This document shows positions 37,191 through 48,540 of a stretch of DNA of 64,000 nt, in pieces. The notes beneath the pieces were generated by a model. The model did not search any database, was not told where the DNA came from, and was given only the letters and a program-made list of their open reading frames with translations. The translations under genes and the position numbers were made by a program. Origin of the DNA: Oxyruncus cristatus (taxonomy: Eukaryota > Chordata > Aves > Passeriformes > Cotingidae); assembly GCA_013399855.1 (NCBI GenBank), contig VXAY01005987.1, positions 280,208 to 344,207 on the forward strand, written 5' to 3'. Within the stretch, counting starts at the first letter, position 1. Every line of letters begins with the position of its first letter.

Positions 37191-39884
37191 CCTGTAATAT
37201 AATACCCTGTTAAGCTACAGCTTTTGCTTCCAAGGCTCGGAAGCAACACAGAGTTTTTCAGGCAAACAGCTTATCTTTAATACGGAAAAAATATTCTTTT
37301 ATTAGCAATTCTGGAAACACCTTAAACTTTCAAAAACATAGATGATGCACCTGAGCAGAAAAAAAATCAGTATTCTGAACCATTGGAGTTGTTACATGTT
37401 AAAGGCAGGATCTCACATAGTGTGTACTGGGTCTTCTTAGTCCTATAGGTCCATCTCTTACCATAGTAATGATTGGCCAGTGTAGCAGGGAGTTGAATAT
37501 AATCCTTGTAAATTTAGTACAATATTTCAAATGTGTTTCCTGAAAGCACAAGCCCTAGGTGGTTGTAGGCTGTACATCTCACCACTTCGTGTTCTCATCA
37601 TGTCAAATCCTTCAAGTCAAGTGACATTACACTCTGCACTAAACAGTGCTGGTGATTCACTAGACTGCAGTCCTCCTTTTAAGTCTGTATGAGCCAACAC
37701 TCTGATAGGGGTTTATTAAAGAGCACCCTGATGATGCAGGTCTAATCCTTTGATGGGACCTACTGTTGGGATGTGACCCCTTTTTGATCATATAACACTC
37801 CATAGCAATTTTTCTGAAAGCCACTGTTTGCCTCTTAACCTGGATATCTTGGATAAATTCCAGCTCAGGAACAACATGCTGAAATCTCAAATCCCTGGAT
37901 AGTTTCAGTGATAGAAACCAAGTTACTGCTTAAACTGTTTATTACTGTTGAAAACTTTTAGCAGTGGTAATCACTCTAATGTGATTCCATCCTTTGCTGG
38001 GGGTGGATCATAACTGAGCAGCTGTTCTCTACATCAGGAGTGCTATGAAAAATAATTATTTCAGTCATTGTGAGGACACTGAAGACTTTATGCAAGAGCT
38101 GCCATGTAAATGTTAAATATTACTGTATTGCTTATAATGTTATTATTACTTTTTTTTTTTAGTAGTCTCCATCCAGCTCACAAAAGTTTAAAAATGCAGT
38201 TCAGAGACACCTAGAAAGCAATTCTTTCCACAGCCTTGGAAAACAGGGTGTTAAAATATTTTAATTTAAAAACCTGGCATATAAATTCATAATCACTTGA
38301 CTAGCTAGAAAGCAGAACTAAAAGAAGCCTGTTACATTTCTGATTTTGTATGAAATATACACTAACTATAAATCATACTGAGAAAACGGAGTTGTGAAAC
38401 ATCTTTTGGGAAAAAAAAACAAAACCAAGAGTTTTCTAGAATCTTTTATAGGAGAGCAGAATGAGAATGAGCCATCTATAATCACACATCACATCTAAGC
38501 AGTTCTCTGTCAGGTGTATAGGTTTAATTTCCTGGGGAATTTTTAATTCTGCCAGATAACATGGTGGGGGGGAAAGGAAAGTTGTTTGAGCTGTAAGAAT
38601 TTTTTTTGCTGTCCTCCCTTCCCTTCTCGTCATTTGTATGCCTCAAATTTTGATCTGTTACAGTGTCAAACATGAAGAAGCAACTAACATTTCCAGCAAT
38701 CTCATTTTTACTGTATTTTTACTTTTCCTCTGCTGGAATTCTAACAGATTTTTTTTTTTTTTTCCCGTTACCCTTAAAAGCAATGGAACAAGTCATCTGT
38801 CAGGGATCCAGTGTAAGCCATATGTCTGCTAGGGCTTCTGGCCATTTTAAATCTTTGAATTGGAGTGTGGGGAACAACTGGAAACAAGTAGGTGACTGCA
38901 GAAATGGGACACTTCCTCAGCTGTTAGAAAGGCATGGTGGAGACATAAGTTTGCAGGGACTCTGGTTAAAGCTTTTCCATAACAACCAACTTCAGAAAAG
39001 GAAGGAAAGGTGAATTTTCTTCCTTCCTCATGCTGAAGTAAACTGCATTTGTTAATAAGTGTTATGTATCTCTTAGAAGTTTTTCAACTTTTACTTAAGA
39101 ACAATAACCTCTTAAAAAAAAAGGAATAAAATCAGGCATTTGTGCTGCTAATAAGGTTTCCTTTGATCCTGAAAGGATTTAGAATTTTCTCAATTGTCAG
39201 AAATGACTGACGGAATGAGGAGTTCATCTTTCAACCACTTAGACCTTGATCATGACTGGAGTTTTCCATATTTCTGTCTGAACCTGTATCTGCTGGGACA
39301 GCCCTGAAGAATGAATATTTTCCATGTAACAACCTTTTCAGTAACTTCAATTATGATCTGCAAAAAGGGGTATTTCTGAATTGCTCCATGTTCTTTGCCC
39401 TTAATATAAGTTTTATAGCTACAAAAGTGATGGCTGGAATCTGGATCTGTCTCTCGCAATGCACAAATGAAGAAACACTCAGCAGCCCTCATAGATTTAA
39501 ATATTTTCTCTTAAGGCATCCATCTTCCCTCTATGTACCTGAACAGGTATCTCTCAGAACATTAGGGTGTATAATCCTCTGGTAAGTGCTAAGTAGGCTG
39601 CTATATTTCCAAGCAGAAAGGGCTATTCTTTTCCATCCCCACATTGCCCTCTTAGAAACGTGGTTTTCATAAAAGCAAAATGGAGTGTCTATTTCAAGTC
39701 TCTATAAAAGCACACACAGAGAATGAAAAAAAAAAAATCAATATGAGCCCCTTGGTAGCTGAAATTAGATGTTTCATAATGCTGTGCCAATCTCACTGAG
39801 CATCACGTACCTTTCCTTCAGTGCCTTTTCACTTCTTTTTGCCCCTCTACCTGTGGGAATAGAATACAGGCTTAGGGTGATGGG
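37191..39884. other. Unique AT-rich non-coding stretch
   Basis: Nothing recognised. Plus frames of 64 and 116 codons around 38638-39013 overlap in different frames and both read through a run of T, so they are considered chance. Confidence 0.6.
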
Positions 39885-39939
39885 GTTTTGGTGTTTGTTT
39901 TTGTTTTTGTTTTGTTGTTGTGTTTTTGTTTTTTTTTTA
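39885..39939. repeat. T-rich TTTTG low-complexity tract
   Basis: GTTTGTTTTTGTTTTTGTTT and more, ending in a pure T run. It could be a simple repeat or the reverse complement of an A-rich retroposon tail. No partner sequence was found. Confidence 0.85.
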
Positions 39940-40194
39940 ATGAAATGCTCCCGTGTCAGGTGTTACAAGTTCAATGAAGTTGCCAGGGAACATGTTTTGT
40001 TTATATCTTAAACAAACTAAATCAGTAGCTTCCATGATAGCTGCTTGCTAAGGAAGATACACAGAGCAGACAGAAACTGGAGGTGTGATAGGGTGCACTG
40101 AGTTTGACTGAGGCAAAATGGTTTTGAAATATTCCTAAATATATTAACATTGTACAGGAGAAATCCCTCCAAAAGGACTATTGAGTTTGCAGTG

Positions 40195-40440
40195 GCTGTG
40201 TCAAAGTAGTTTTGGATGGAAAAAACAATGTCAAGCACAACTTGGGACAGATTTCTATGCCAAGAGGGTGGTCAAACACTGGAACTGGCTTCCTAGAGAA
40301 GTTGTTGATGCTCCAAGCCTGTCAGTGTTAAAGAGACATTTTGATAAAGTCCTTAAAACCATGCTTTAACTGTTGGTCAGCCCTGAGGTGGTCAGGCAGT
40401 TGGACTAGATGATTGTTGTACATTCCTTCTGACTGAAATA
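40195..40440 (+). mobile_element. CR1 LINE 3' end, truncated
   Basis: Carries the last codons of the CR1 RT (YAKRVVKHWNWLPREVVDAP and SLSVLKRHFDKVLKTML, stop at 40367-40369). A 3' UTR with GTTGGACTAGATGATTGTTG and CATTCCTTCTGACTGAAATA follows. It runs directly into the TCTAT array, as expected for CR1 subfamilies whose tail is a short ATTCT-type repeat. The 62-codon open frame is only the surviving C-terminus. Confidence 0.9.
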
Positions 40441-40450
40441 GTAATTATTT

Positions 40451-40525
40451 TCTATTCTATTCTATTCTATTCTATTCTATTCTATTCTATTCTATTCTAT
40501 TCTATTCTATTCTATTCTATTCTAT
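40451..40525 (+). repeat. Perfect (TCTAT)15 array at a CR1 tail
   Basis: Fifteen uninterrupted TCTAT units, 75 bp. It starts immediately after the CR1 3' end, so the array most likely grew from the CR1 tail repeat. The lack of any interruption suggests recent expansion and length variation. Confidence 0.97.
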
Positions 40526-40529
40526 TAAA

Positions 40530-43500
40530 ATATGCTGTTTAAAACATCCTATGTAGCAATTCTTCAGAGGCGCAAGTAAACTGCAATTTTTTTTCTAGTG
40601 ATAACCATTAAAAGCCAATACTGTTGAACAGTCCTATGAGAGAAGTGAGTTTTAGTGGTTATCCCTGCCCTGTGTTGACCTTCCTAACCCTGATTAAGTC
40701 AAGAGGTCAATTACTCCATCTTGTTCATCATGCTGCCTGGCTGAAGCAGCAGCAAGCAGCAGGAGACACACACTGAGGAACACCCCAAGGTTTTTCTTCT
40801 AGTCTGATGAGAAAGGCAGAGAAACCTGGCTCAGCCCTCCAGTAGCCGAGCAGCTTCTGCCAGACAAGGCAGGGCAAGTGGTTAAAGCCGGGCAGTCTCT
40901 CCACTCCAATGTTAATATGCAGAAAAAATCTTTTCTGAATGAAGGAAAAATTAACTCTTTTATTTACAGAAACACATGATCATCACCATATCTTGCTTTC
41001 TGTTTTCTGTTTCTTAAAGATGAGAATATGACCATATTCACTAAAGAAGGATGTAGCATTTGTAATTACTAGGGTTAACAAAGAAAACCTAAATAGAAGT
41101 TGATTCTAGCTTCTTAGTGCTTTTGTTTATTAAACTCAGCACCCTGAACTGTTTAATAACATCTAAGTTTATTAACTGATGTTACCAACAGCAATACAAG
41201 CTAAATTTCAGTCCCTGTATTTAATTCAATTAATGGGCAACACTGTTCTGAACTGCAGGCAAGACAACAGGTGCACTCCCTTCATATCCTGTACCCCTGC
41301 CAGGGGTTACAAAATGTTGAATTCTGCATCTGTGACCTTTATATAATGAAGAAGGTCATTTTAATGCTAGGACATCTGCACTAAGCCATATGGTGAGCTA
41401 GAAATGGTGTGATCACCACTCAAAATGTGTTGCAGAGATATTATCCTGGTGCCACATGCCCTCTGGTATCTTCAGGCAGAGTCTTATTTATCACACAGTA
41501 AAAGCATAATCATTTGAAGAAAAATGATCTGGAGTACTTAAAAAAATATAAAGTACTTAAACAGAAATATTTGCTGCTGGATCTGAAGATCATCTCATGG
41601 ACATTGCTCTTACATGCCCTCTCCTTTGGCTTGGGATGCACACTGCATTTGCAGCAATCCATCATAGGACCAGTGAAGCTAGGAGCTCTCATAAATAATG
41701 AATTAATGAGGCTAATTAGAAAACTGTGGGTTATTTCTGCTTCTGTTCATATGGCATCATGATTTAAGCTGATGGTATGGCTCAGCTGCCAGTCAACTGG
41801 ATGAGAAGACCCAAAATGGTGAGTACCCAGAAGAGGAAACTTCCTTCAAATGGTTGCCGTCCTGTACACTGACCATTGTACAAATGTGGAAGGAACTGGC
41901 CCAGGTCATAAATTTGTCCATAAATGTCCCTCTCTCTCCATACGACTTAGTGATGCAAAGTAAGAATCCCCCTACATGGATGGAGTTGTTTTTCAGGTGA
42001 AATGAGTATTGGAAAAGGTATCCAAATCCCAAAGAAATAATTCTTGTGTAAGAATGCAGCACAAAATAACCAGAAGAGCCAGTCAGCTTGTTCTCAAAAG
42101 CTGCCCTACTATTGTTAATCGTATTAAGATTAGAATCAGGATGTGCTGAACACAAGTGAAACACCTGTGATAAATGCTCTGAAAATAACTCAGCAGTACA
42201 GAACTCTTACTGGGTCACAAATTACTTGATTAAAGCTGGAAAAGCCAAGGTTGGTTTTTTTTCTTTGTCAAAGCCATGACAAATTTTCTTCCAGCAAACA
42301 ATGCTTTAATGTTGAGTTTTAATAGGATTCTTTCAATTCAGATGCAGAATATTTTAGTGATTGTCCTGATTTTTTTCCCTGACATTGTTATTCCATTGTT
42401 ACATGTGCAAAACTTGATGAATGGATAAAAGAAAAAAAAGAAATATTTCACAGAAACAAAGAAAGCTCATCTACCAGAGGATTCTTTGACTTTGGGAAAA
42501 GTTTCCCTTCCTTGTCATAAAAATGACATCTTTGGATTGATCTGAAAAGTTTCTTCAAATTCAGAGACTGACAGCTTTGTCTCAGTAAGGTAATTTAAAA
42601 TCAACTCTGAGATGGGACAGCAAAACTACCTCATCTTTGTTTAAAAGAATCAGATACAATAATGGAGATTACAAAACAAGGACACATAGTTATGAAGGGT
42701 GGCTTTCCTTTTCCCAAAAAGCTAATTGCCTGGAAGAAAATTAATAATGAAGAGACATTTGGCTTGATAAACAAAAATTCTGCTTTCAGCATTGTGATGG
42801 AAGATCACAAATTCTTTAGAGGAATAGCTTAGAAACAACTACCAAAACTTCTACTCTACTAATAAGATTCCCACTGTGCTCTCCAAAAGTTTACCTCTTA
42901 ACTAGGGACAGGGTTTTGTCCTAAGAAATTGAACATCTGAGAGTAATAACTGTATCTGCAGTCTTTCTGTTTGTGTTGTCTGCCCTTATAGTGGAGGCAT
43001 GAGTACAGTGTCGACCTACGCATTCCCCAGGCAGGCAGGGTTCAAAACCTGGGTTTTAACAGTTCTGCCTGAGCCTACAAAAAACCCTCCACTCCCCGTG
43101 GCTACATTTTCAATGGAAAAATCAATCTAGAATGTTCTGCAGCTGCAGTGTGAGCCCAGCAGCCACAGAAGGAAATGGGCAAGGTTGTTACTTCCACCAG
43201 CTCCTTCGTTTGCAGAGTGCTTTTTCTCAGTAAACCCTAATAATCTCCTGGCAGCACGCGTAGACTTTCGGACAATAAGAGTGTACTATGGGGACTCTGC
43301 ACTATGATATTTTCCCTTAACTGTAAGACAAGTCTCTCTGCACACCGGTTTAACTACAGGATTGTATTTTCAGCATCTGTGCAGTTAGTCTCCAGTGAAA
43401 TATTGCATTTGAGACACTCACTAATTTATTTCTGCTCTTGCCAACTGATTTACCCTGCATATTAATATTAACAATCATGTTTGTACAAATGGGTCCATTA

Positions 43501-45149
43501 ATTCTAACTTCATTTCCTTTTCAATTGGTAATATATGTAAAGAACAATAACCAATGCAGCATAATTTTACCCGTGGCTATTATAAGTGGGTACACAATAT
43601 CACATTTATTTCCTTCTTAAAAGCATTGCTTTCAAATGAGCAAAGGATATTGCAACAGCGTTAGCTTTCCTCCTTCCCTCAATGCATTGCAAAGATGTGG
43701 GAGCACTGGGGAAGGAGAAGCCATTTAAAACCAAAATGGAGTTTGACATTATTGGAAAGCCTGAGAGTTAGATTCCTCCAAGGGGAACGTTTCTTTTCAC
43801 TTTGTTAGGGTTTGGTACAGGCCCATAATGAGCATTAACAAAGATGCCCCAGCAGACACAGAAAATATTCTGGAAATCATGCTTTTACTTTGCCACAATA
43901 AACTGTATTTAACTGAGTTATTATGGAAAGAAAAAAATGTATTACAAAACATGACTGAAAACATACGGTGAATTTCAACACCAGGAAAACCTGAATTCTC
44001 AGTCCAAATCTCCCATGCCAAGAAAAATTAGTAAACATTCTTCACAGGTTAAATTAAGATTATTTTTCAGATTAGGAACACAGAAATAGTTGCAATCATA
44101 CTTCAATTTTAGGTAGTAGAGCAAGGAAGGCAATCAAGAAAGGTAAAGCTTCCTTCAGGAAACTCAAGAAGTAACTAGGAAACAGAACAGAATTGTCCTA
44201 GCTTTGGAGTTTTTAACTGGTGAGATCCTGAATAGTATGGAAAAAAATTAGATCCTTAACTACAGGCAAAATACTGAGAGGATCAGATGATTTTGTTTCT
44301 ATAAGAAAAAACAGGGTGATTTGCTGAGAAGTTCCTGGTGGTACAACTAGAGCTTCAAAGCTCCTATAGATTCTCACATAAAATATTCCAAGAAAATCAC
44401 TTCAGTTCAAGGTCAATACTGTCATCTTGCATGGTCAATATCTGTACACCAAACTCAGCACTTACATCCCATTGCAGCTGCTCCCATGAATCTGAACTAT
44501 AATTTTTTTCAGTTGAATTTTCTAAATGCCGTCTTTTTATAAAACTTTCGTAAGATGGGCAAAAAGCATGGGTTTCTAAAAACAAGTTTTACCACTTTCT
44601 CTGGGAAGTATTTTTACTATCTCCTGTCAACTCTATCCTAAGATCTTCTTACCACAATGTGATAAAGCGTCACAGAGTGTACATCAAAATAAATTCCCCC
44701 AGAGAATTAGCATCTTCAAACAACAGAGTTGGCCTTCGTGAACAGAAATATCCAGTGCCACAAAGAGATCCCTACGATATCAGATGTGATGAAAGAAATG
44801 AGCTGACTGATAGCTTTCTAGAGTAATCTACACATTTTACTTTTCCATATTGTTTAGTAGTGATTTATTAGATAATTTCTGGGGAACAGTTGTCATGTAG
44901 CTCATAAACCAACAGATTATTTGGTAGTCAGCATCCAAGTGTGACCATCTTCCAAGTTATTCTGGTTTTTTTTCCCTTTGGATTCGGAGAAATGATGGTC
45001 GAAGATTAACTCTTAATGAAGTACATTGGATAGGAGCTGATTAAACCTCTTTATTTTCATAAAACTTAAAAGTGTGTGGTAACAACATTGTGTGAACAAT
45101 CTGTTCTGCACCTTTGTGGCTATGCCTATATACCTTAGCATAAACAGAA
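40530..45149. other. Unique AT-rich non-coding stretch
   Basis: No gene or transposon recognised. A 123-codon minus frame (41793-42164) and an 82-codon plus frame (41514-41762) have no motif or splice support. A slightly GC-richer area near 43000-43200 shows nothing specific. Confidence 0.6.
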
Positions 45150-45536
45150 TGCCAGGGTGTGACCTAAGATGGCTACTGCCTTTTAGGTCAGGACAAAGGT
45201 GGATTTCAGCCAAGAAGAAGGCTGGACATTTGACCAGATAACAAACTTCTTACTCTGCCCACAAACCTGTTGTATCCAATTAGAAATGCATTAGTAATGC
45301 ATGTTTATAGTTTGATCTATGACCTGTACCAATCAAATTGTATTGATTATGCACCAGGGTGTGAAGACTGTATAAAAGGGACAGTCATTGTTCAATAAAG
45401 CGGACATTTTGCCGATCATATTGGTTGTACGCATCTGTCCCGAGCCCCTCCACCCAAAAAAGTGGATACAAATACCTGCCAATATTAAATGATATGAAGA
45501 CCTGGGGGTAGGAGTTCTGCCCATGTCCCTGCTTCA
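45150..45536 (+). mobile_element. ERV LTR, class II/alpharetroviral-like
   Basis: A plus-strand LTR-shaped block. U3 holds CCAAT motifs (TCCAATTAG, ACCAATCAA). GACTGTATAAAAGGG gives TATAAAA at 45371-45377, and TTCAATAAAGCG gives AATAAA at 45394-45399. The R sequence that follows (GCCGATCATATTGGTTGTAC, GCATCTG) has the same layout as the R region of avian alpharetrovirus LTRs, with an ATTGGT-containing hairpin after the polyA signal. The end near GCTTCA at 45531-45536 also recalls that group. No primer-binding site or gene adjoins it. Termini are uncertain because no 6-bp duplication was found. Confidence 0.7.
45371..45399 (+). promoter_or_regulatory. LTR TATA box and polyA signal
   Basis: TATAAAA at 45371-45377 and AATAAA at 45394-45399 are 16 bp apart. 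Such tight spacing is typical of short-R LTRs. Confidence 0.65.
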
Positions 45537-48506
45537 TAGGGAGCAGGCTACAAGTTGGCATGTGATTTCACAGCAAAGTTTTCTATTTTTCTATGTGTGA
45601 TGGTTTCAGGTGGTTCTTTCCTTAAAAAGATTTATGTCCCTCACTGACACAGGTAAACACAAAGAAAAATTATTTCAGAAAGGTCTGTGGGATATACATA
45701 AACCCTGGATACCCTCACTGTACTGTTAAACATTAAAAGAACATTATTAAAATGTGTCACAAGAACAGGGCAGAAGAGATCAAGTCTCTGCAACAGGAAG
45801 AAGTTTGTGAAGTTAAATTCCTGAACCATATGTGGTAATGTCTCATGATATTAGGCAAGAAAAAGAAAAATAAAACAGGCTTTAAATTTCCGCCCTATGG
45901 AAATATTCTTTCATTCCCACAAGTGCGTCAGTTGCTTTAAACCTGAGCAAGCTACATTAATCAAGGCCCTGAGAAATTTTAGAAGCAGTAGGAGTACTCC
46001 TGTAATACTCCCAACAACCTGTCTCCAGCCCCCAGTGCATAAAAAGAAAAGACAGCTTCTCCTCAGTTCCTCATCTTCCCAATTATGCATCCAGAGAAAA
46101 ATTTTCCATGCAGCCTTTTCTTTGTCATTCTCCTTACTTCACCTTCCTTTTCAGTACCCCTTCATAATATTTCTTTTTGGAAATACCCTCTGCATTTTGA
46201 TTTAATTTCCAGAATCAAAAATCCTCTCTGAGTAAAAACTCTCTTTAGCATAAAGTTGGCAGACTTTCTCCCTTGCTGATAACAGGCATTTGGGTTAGCT
46301 GCCAACAGTTACTTTGATAATAGTCACACTATCTTACTGACAATTGATGTAGGTTTCCCTGTTAGACTAGTAATTAGGCCTTCAAAATGTCAGAATCTGG
46401 TCCAGGTTGAATATCCTGGATACTAGTTGTGAACAAATATATCAAAAAATAAAAGTTAATGTGAATTGACAGTATCTGGCTTAAATGCAACCTGGATTGC
46501 AGTGTGATCCTGCTCCCTGTTGTGTGTGGGGAACCAGCCTGGTTTACTCTTGCGAATTCTGGGGGATGGCCCCTTACAGCTCATTTGGCCAAATCTGTGC
46601 TGTTGCTCATCAGCTGAATTGGGTACTTTTCACATGAGTAAAGAAGACAAAATCTGTCAGTGTGCAAGACAGAGAAAGATGTCTCTGAAACACAATGTGC
46701 CACTGCAGTGGTTCATGTTTATTAGTAGTCTTAACTAATACTGCAATAAAAAAGTCTGGAAGGAACCTCATGCTCCAGCTGCATAGTAGTTGACGGTACA
46801 AAGTAAAAAACAGGAGCAGCAGGGCTCCCAGTTGTGTCAAGCTATGAAACAAATTCCTGCTTACTCAAATGAGGAAAATTGGGTAAGGGGCATCTTCTAT
46901 CTCTCTTTGTCTTAATAGTATGCATATTTACATTCTGCACCACAGAATCAAAATAAGCATTCCTTATAAGTTTACCTTTCCTGGGAGGATTTGGAGAGTT
47001 AAGCGTCTGCCAGTTGAGTTACATAACCTTCCTGTCCCACATGTCTCTGAGTCACTTCTGTTTTCCAAAGCACTGATTTGTCAAGAGACAGACATTTAAC
47101 CAAGTTTTGCTGGCTAAGCTGTATAACACGGCTGCCCTTTTTGACCCAGGCAGTTAGACAGAGGATTTTACTTCAAAGGAAAATCTAAGATTAGACTGAC
47201 ATCTCTACTATGCAACCTGTGTATTTCTGACCAAGGTTCCCCAGGCAAACCAAGAAAATAACTTGGATATGAGGAAATTCACAGCCCCCTTTTATTTAGC
47301 CCTTTCTCCTAAAAAACGTACTATTTAGTTTTCTTCTAATTACTTCTTTTTCTTAGACCTTTTAATGTCAGTCCTGCCTTATTTTTTCACACAAATGTAG
47401 AGAAATATGCATATTTTCATACAAAAAAACAATCCCTGACCCATACCCCTTTATCCACATATGCCTTGCAAATGCCAGAGAAAGTTGTATCCCTGGCACT
47501 TTGGCCTTGAGTAGAAGAGAGCAAAAGTTCTTATTTTTTTTTACCTTGTTTATTAATAGTGAAGGATGTATAATATTAATGTCAGGGTGATTTAATCCAA
47601 CCATAGTAGCAAGTTTTGCTATTGTCTTCCAGTTTAATACATTGGAAATAAGAGGCAGATTCTATTTACAAGTTATGTCAAACATAATTTTTCAGTACAC
47701 ATATAAGGAAAATCATAAAAACCAGTTACCAACTTTCTCTTCTCTTTAGAAGAAAAAAAGATGGTTATGGATTTTTTAATTTCACACAAAATATCTGTTT
47801 TCAGTATACTTTACATATTTAACTTTTAAATGAAAAATATGTTCTAGCCATAGAAAAATCATTAATTTGGCAGCAAACTTGTTCTAGAAAATGGAACAAT
47901 CTTTACTCTGAAGCAACAGTGATACTGTTTTTGTTTTGTGTTGATTTCTTTCGAACTGAGGAATCTGGTTATTTAAAAATAATATTTTATTTCTGTCTGC
48001 CATATTTTGCAGGCAAAACCCATCAGACTTTGTAAAGTGCTATAATCACTGGAAATAAGAAACTGGAGTTGATAAGCTTGGCTTCCTATGTAATCATTTC
48101 AGGTGAATTGGCGACAGCTGAAATCAAATTCTGGGGATGAGCAGATGTGTCATCAAATGACTGAGTTCCTCCTCCCTCTTCTCTGTGTACGCAGATTTAA
48201 GGGGAAAAAAGATATTTTAGGGGTTAGATAGTACAGCTTTTAAAACAAACTGTCTTTTTCATCTTTGCTAATGTGTTTGAGAGGAAGAGGGATTTTGACT
48301 GAGAAAACAGTGCAAAATCCAGAACCCATTTTGAAGGACGGCTTCTTCCCCTTGATTTCTAAATCTATCTCTACTGCATTTTATTTAGATATGCTTATTT
48401 GTTGGCTTATGTATGTGGTGCAGTGAGACTGGGGTCCTAGTCTTCTCAGTAGGATAGAGGGCTGATAGAAAAAAAAATTAAAAAATATTGCTTATGAGTT
48501 TAATGT
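45537..48506. other. Unique AT-rich non-coding stretch
   Basis: No feature recognised. The 102-codon plus frame at 45897-46205 lacks any domain. Confidence 0.6.
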
Positions 48507-48540
48507 TAAATTTTTTTAATTTTTTTTTTTTTAATTTTTT
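48507..48540. repeat. T-rich homopolymer tract
   Basis: AAATTTTTTTAATTTTTTTT followed by more T, then CAG. A low-complexity A/T tract without other context. Confidence 0.9.

Noticed and set aside
40451..40525. CRISPR-like or other functional array
   Set aside because: The repeats are 5-bp units without spacers, directly extending a CR1 tail; it is a microsatellite.
45596..45625. TGTGATGGTTTCAGG as a second ERVL-type LTR start similar to 15148
   Set aside because: Only about ten bases resemble the other start, and no matching end, duplication or LTR signals follow.
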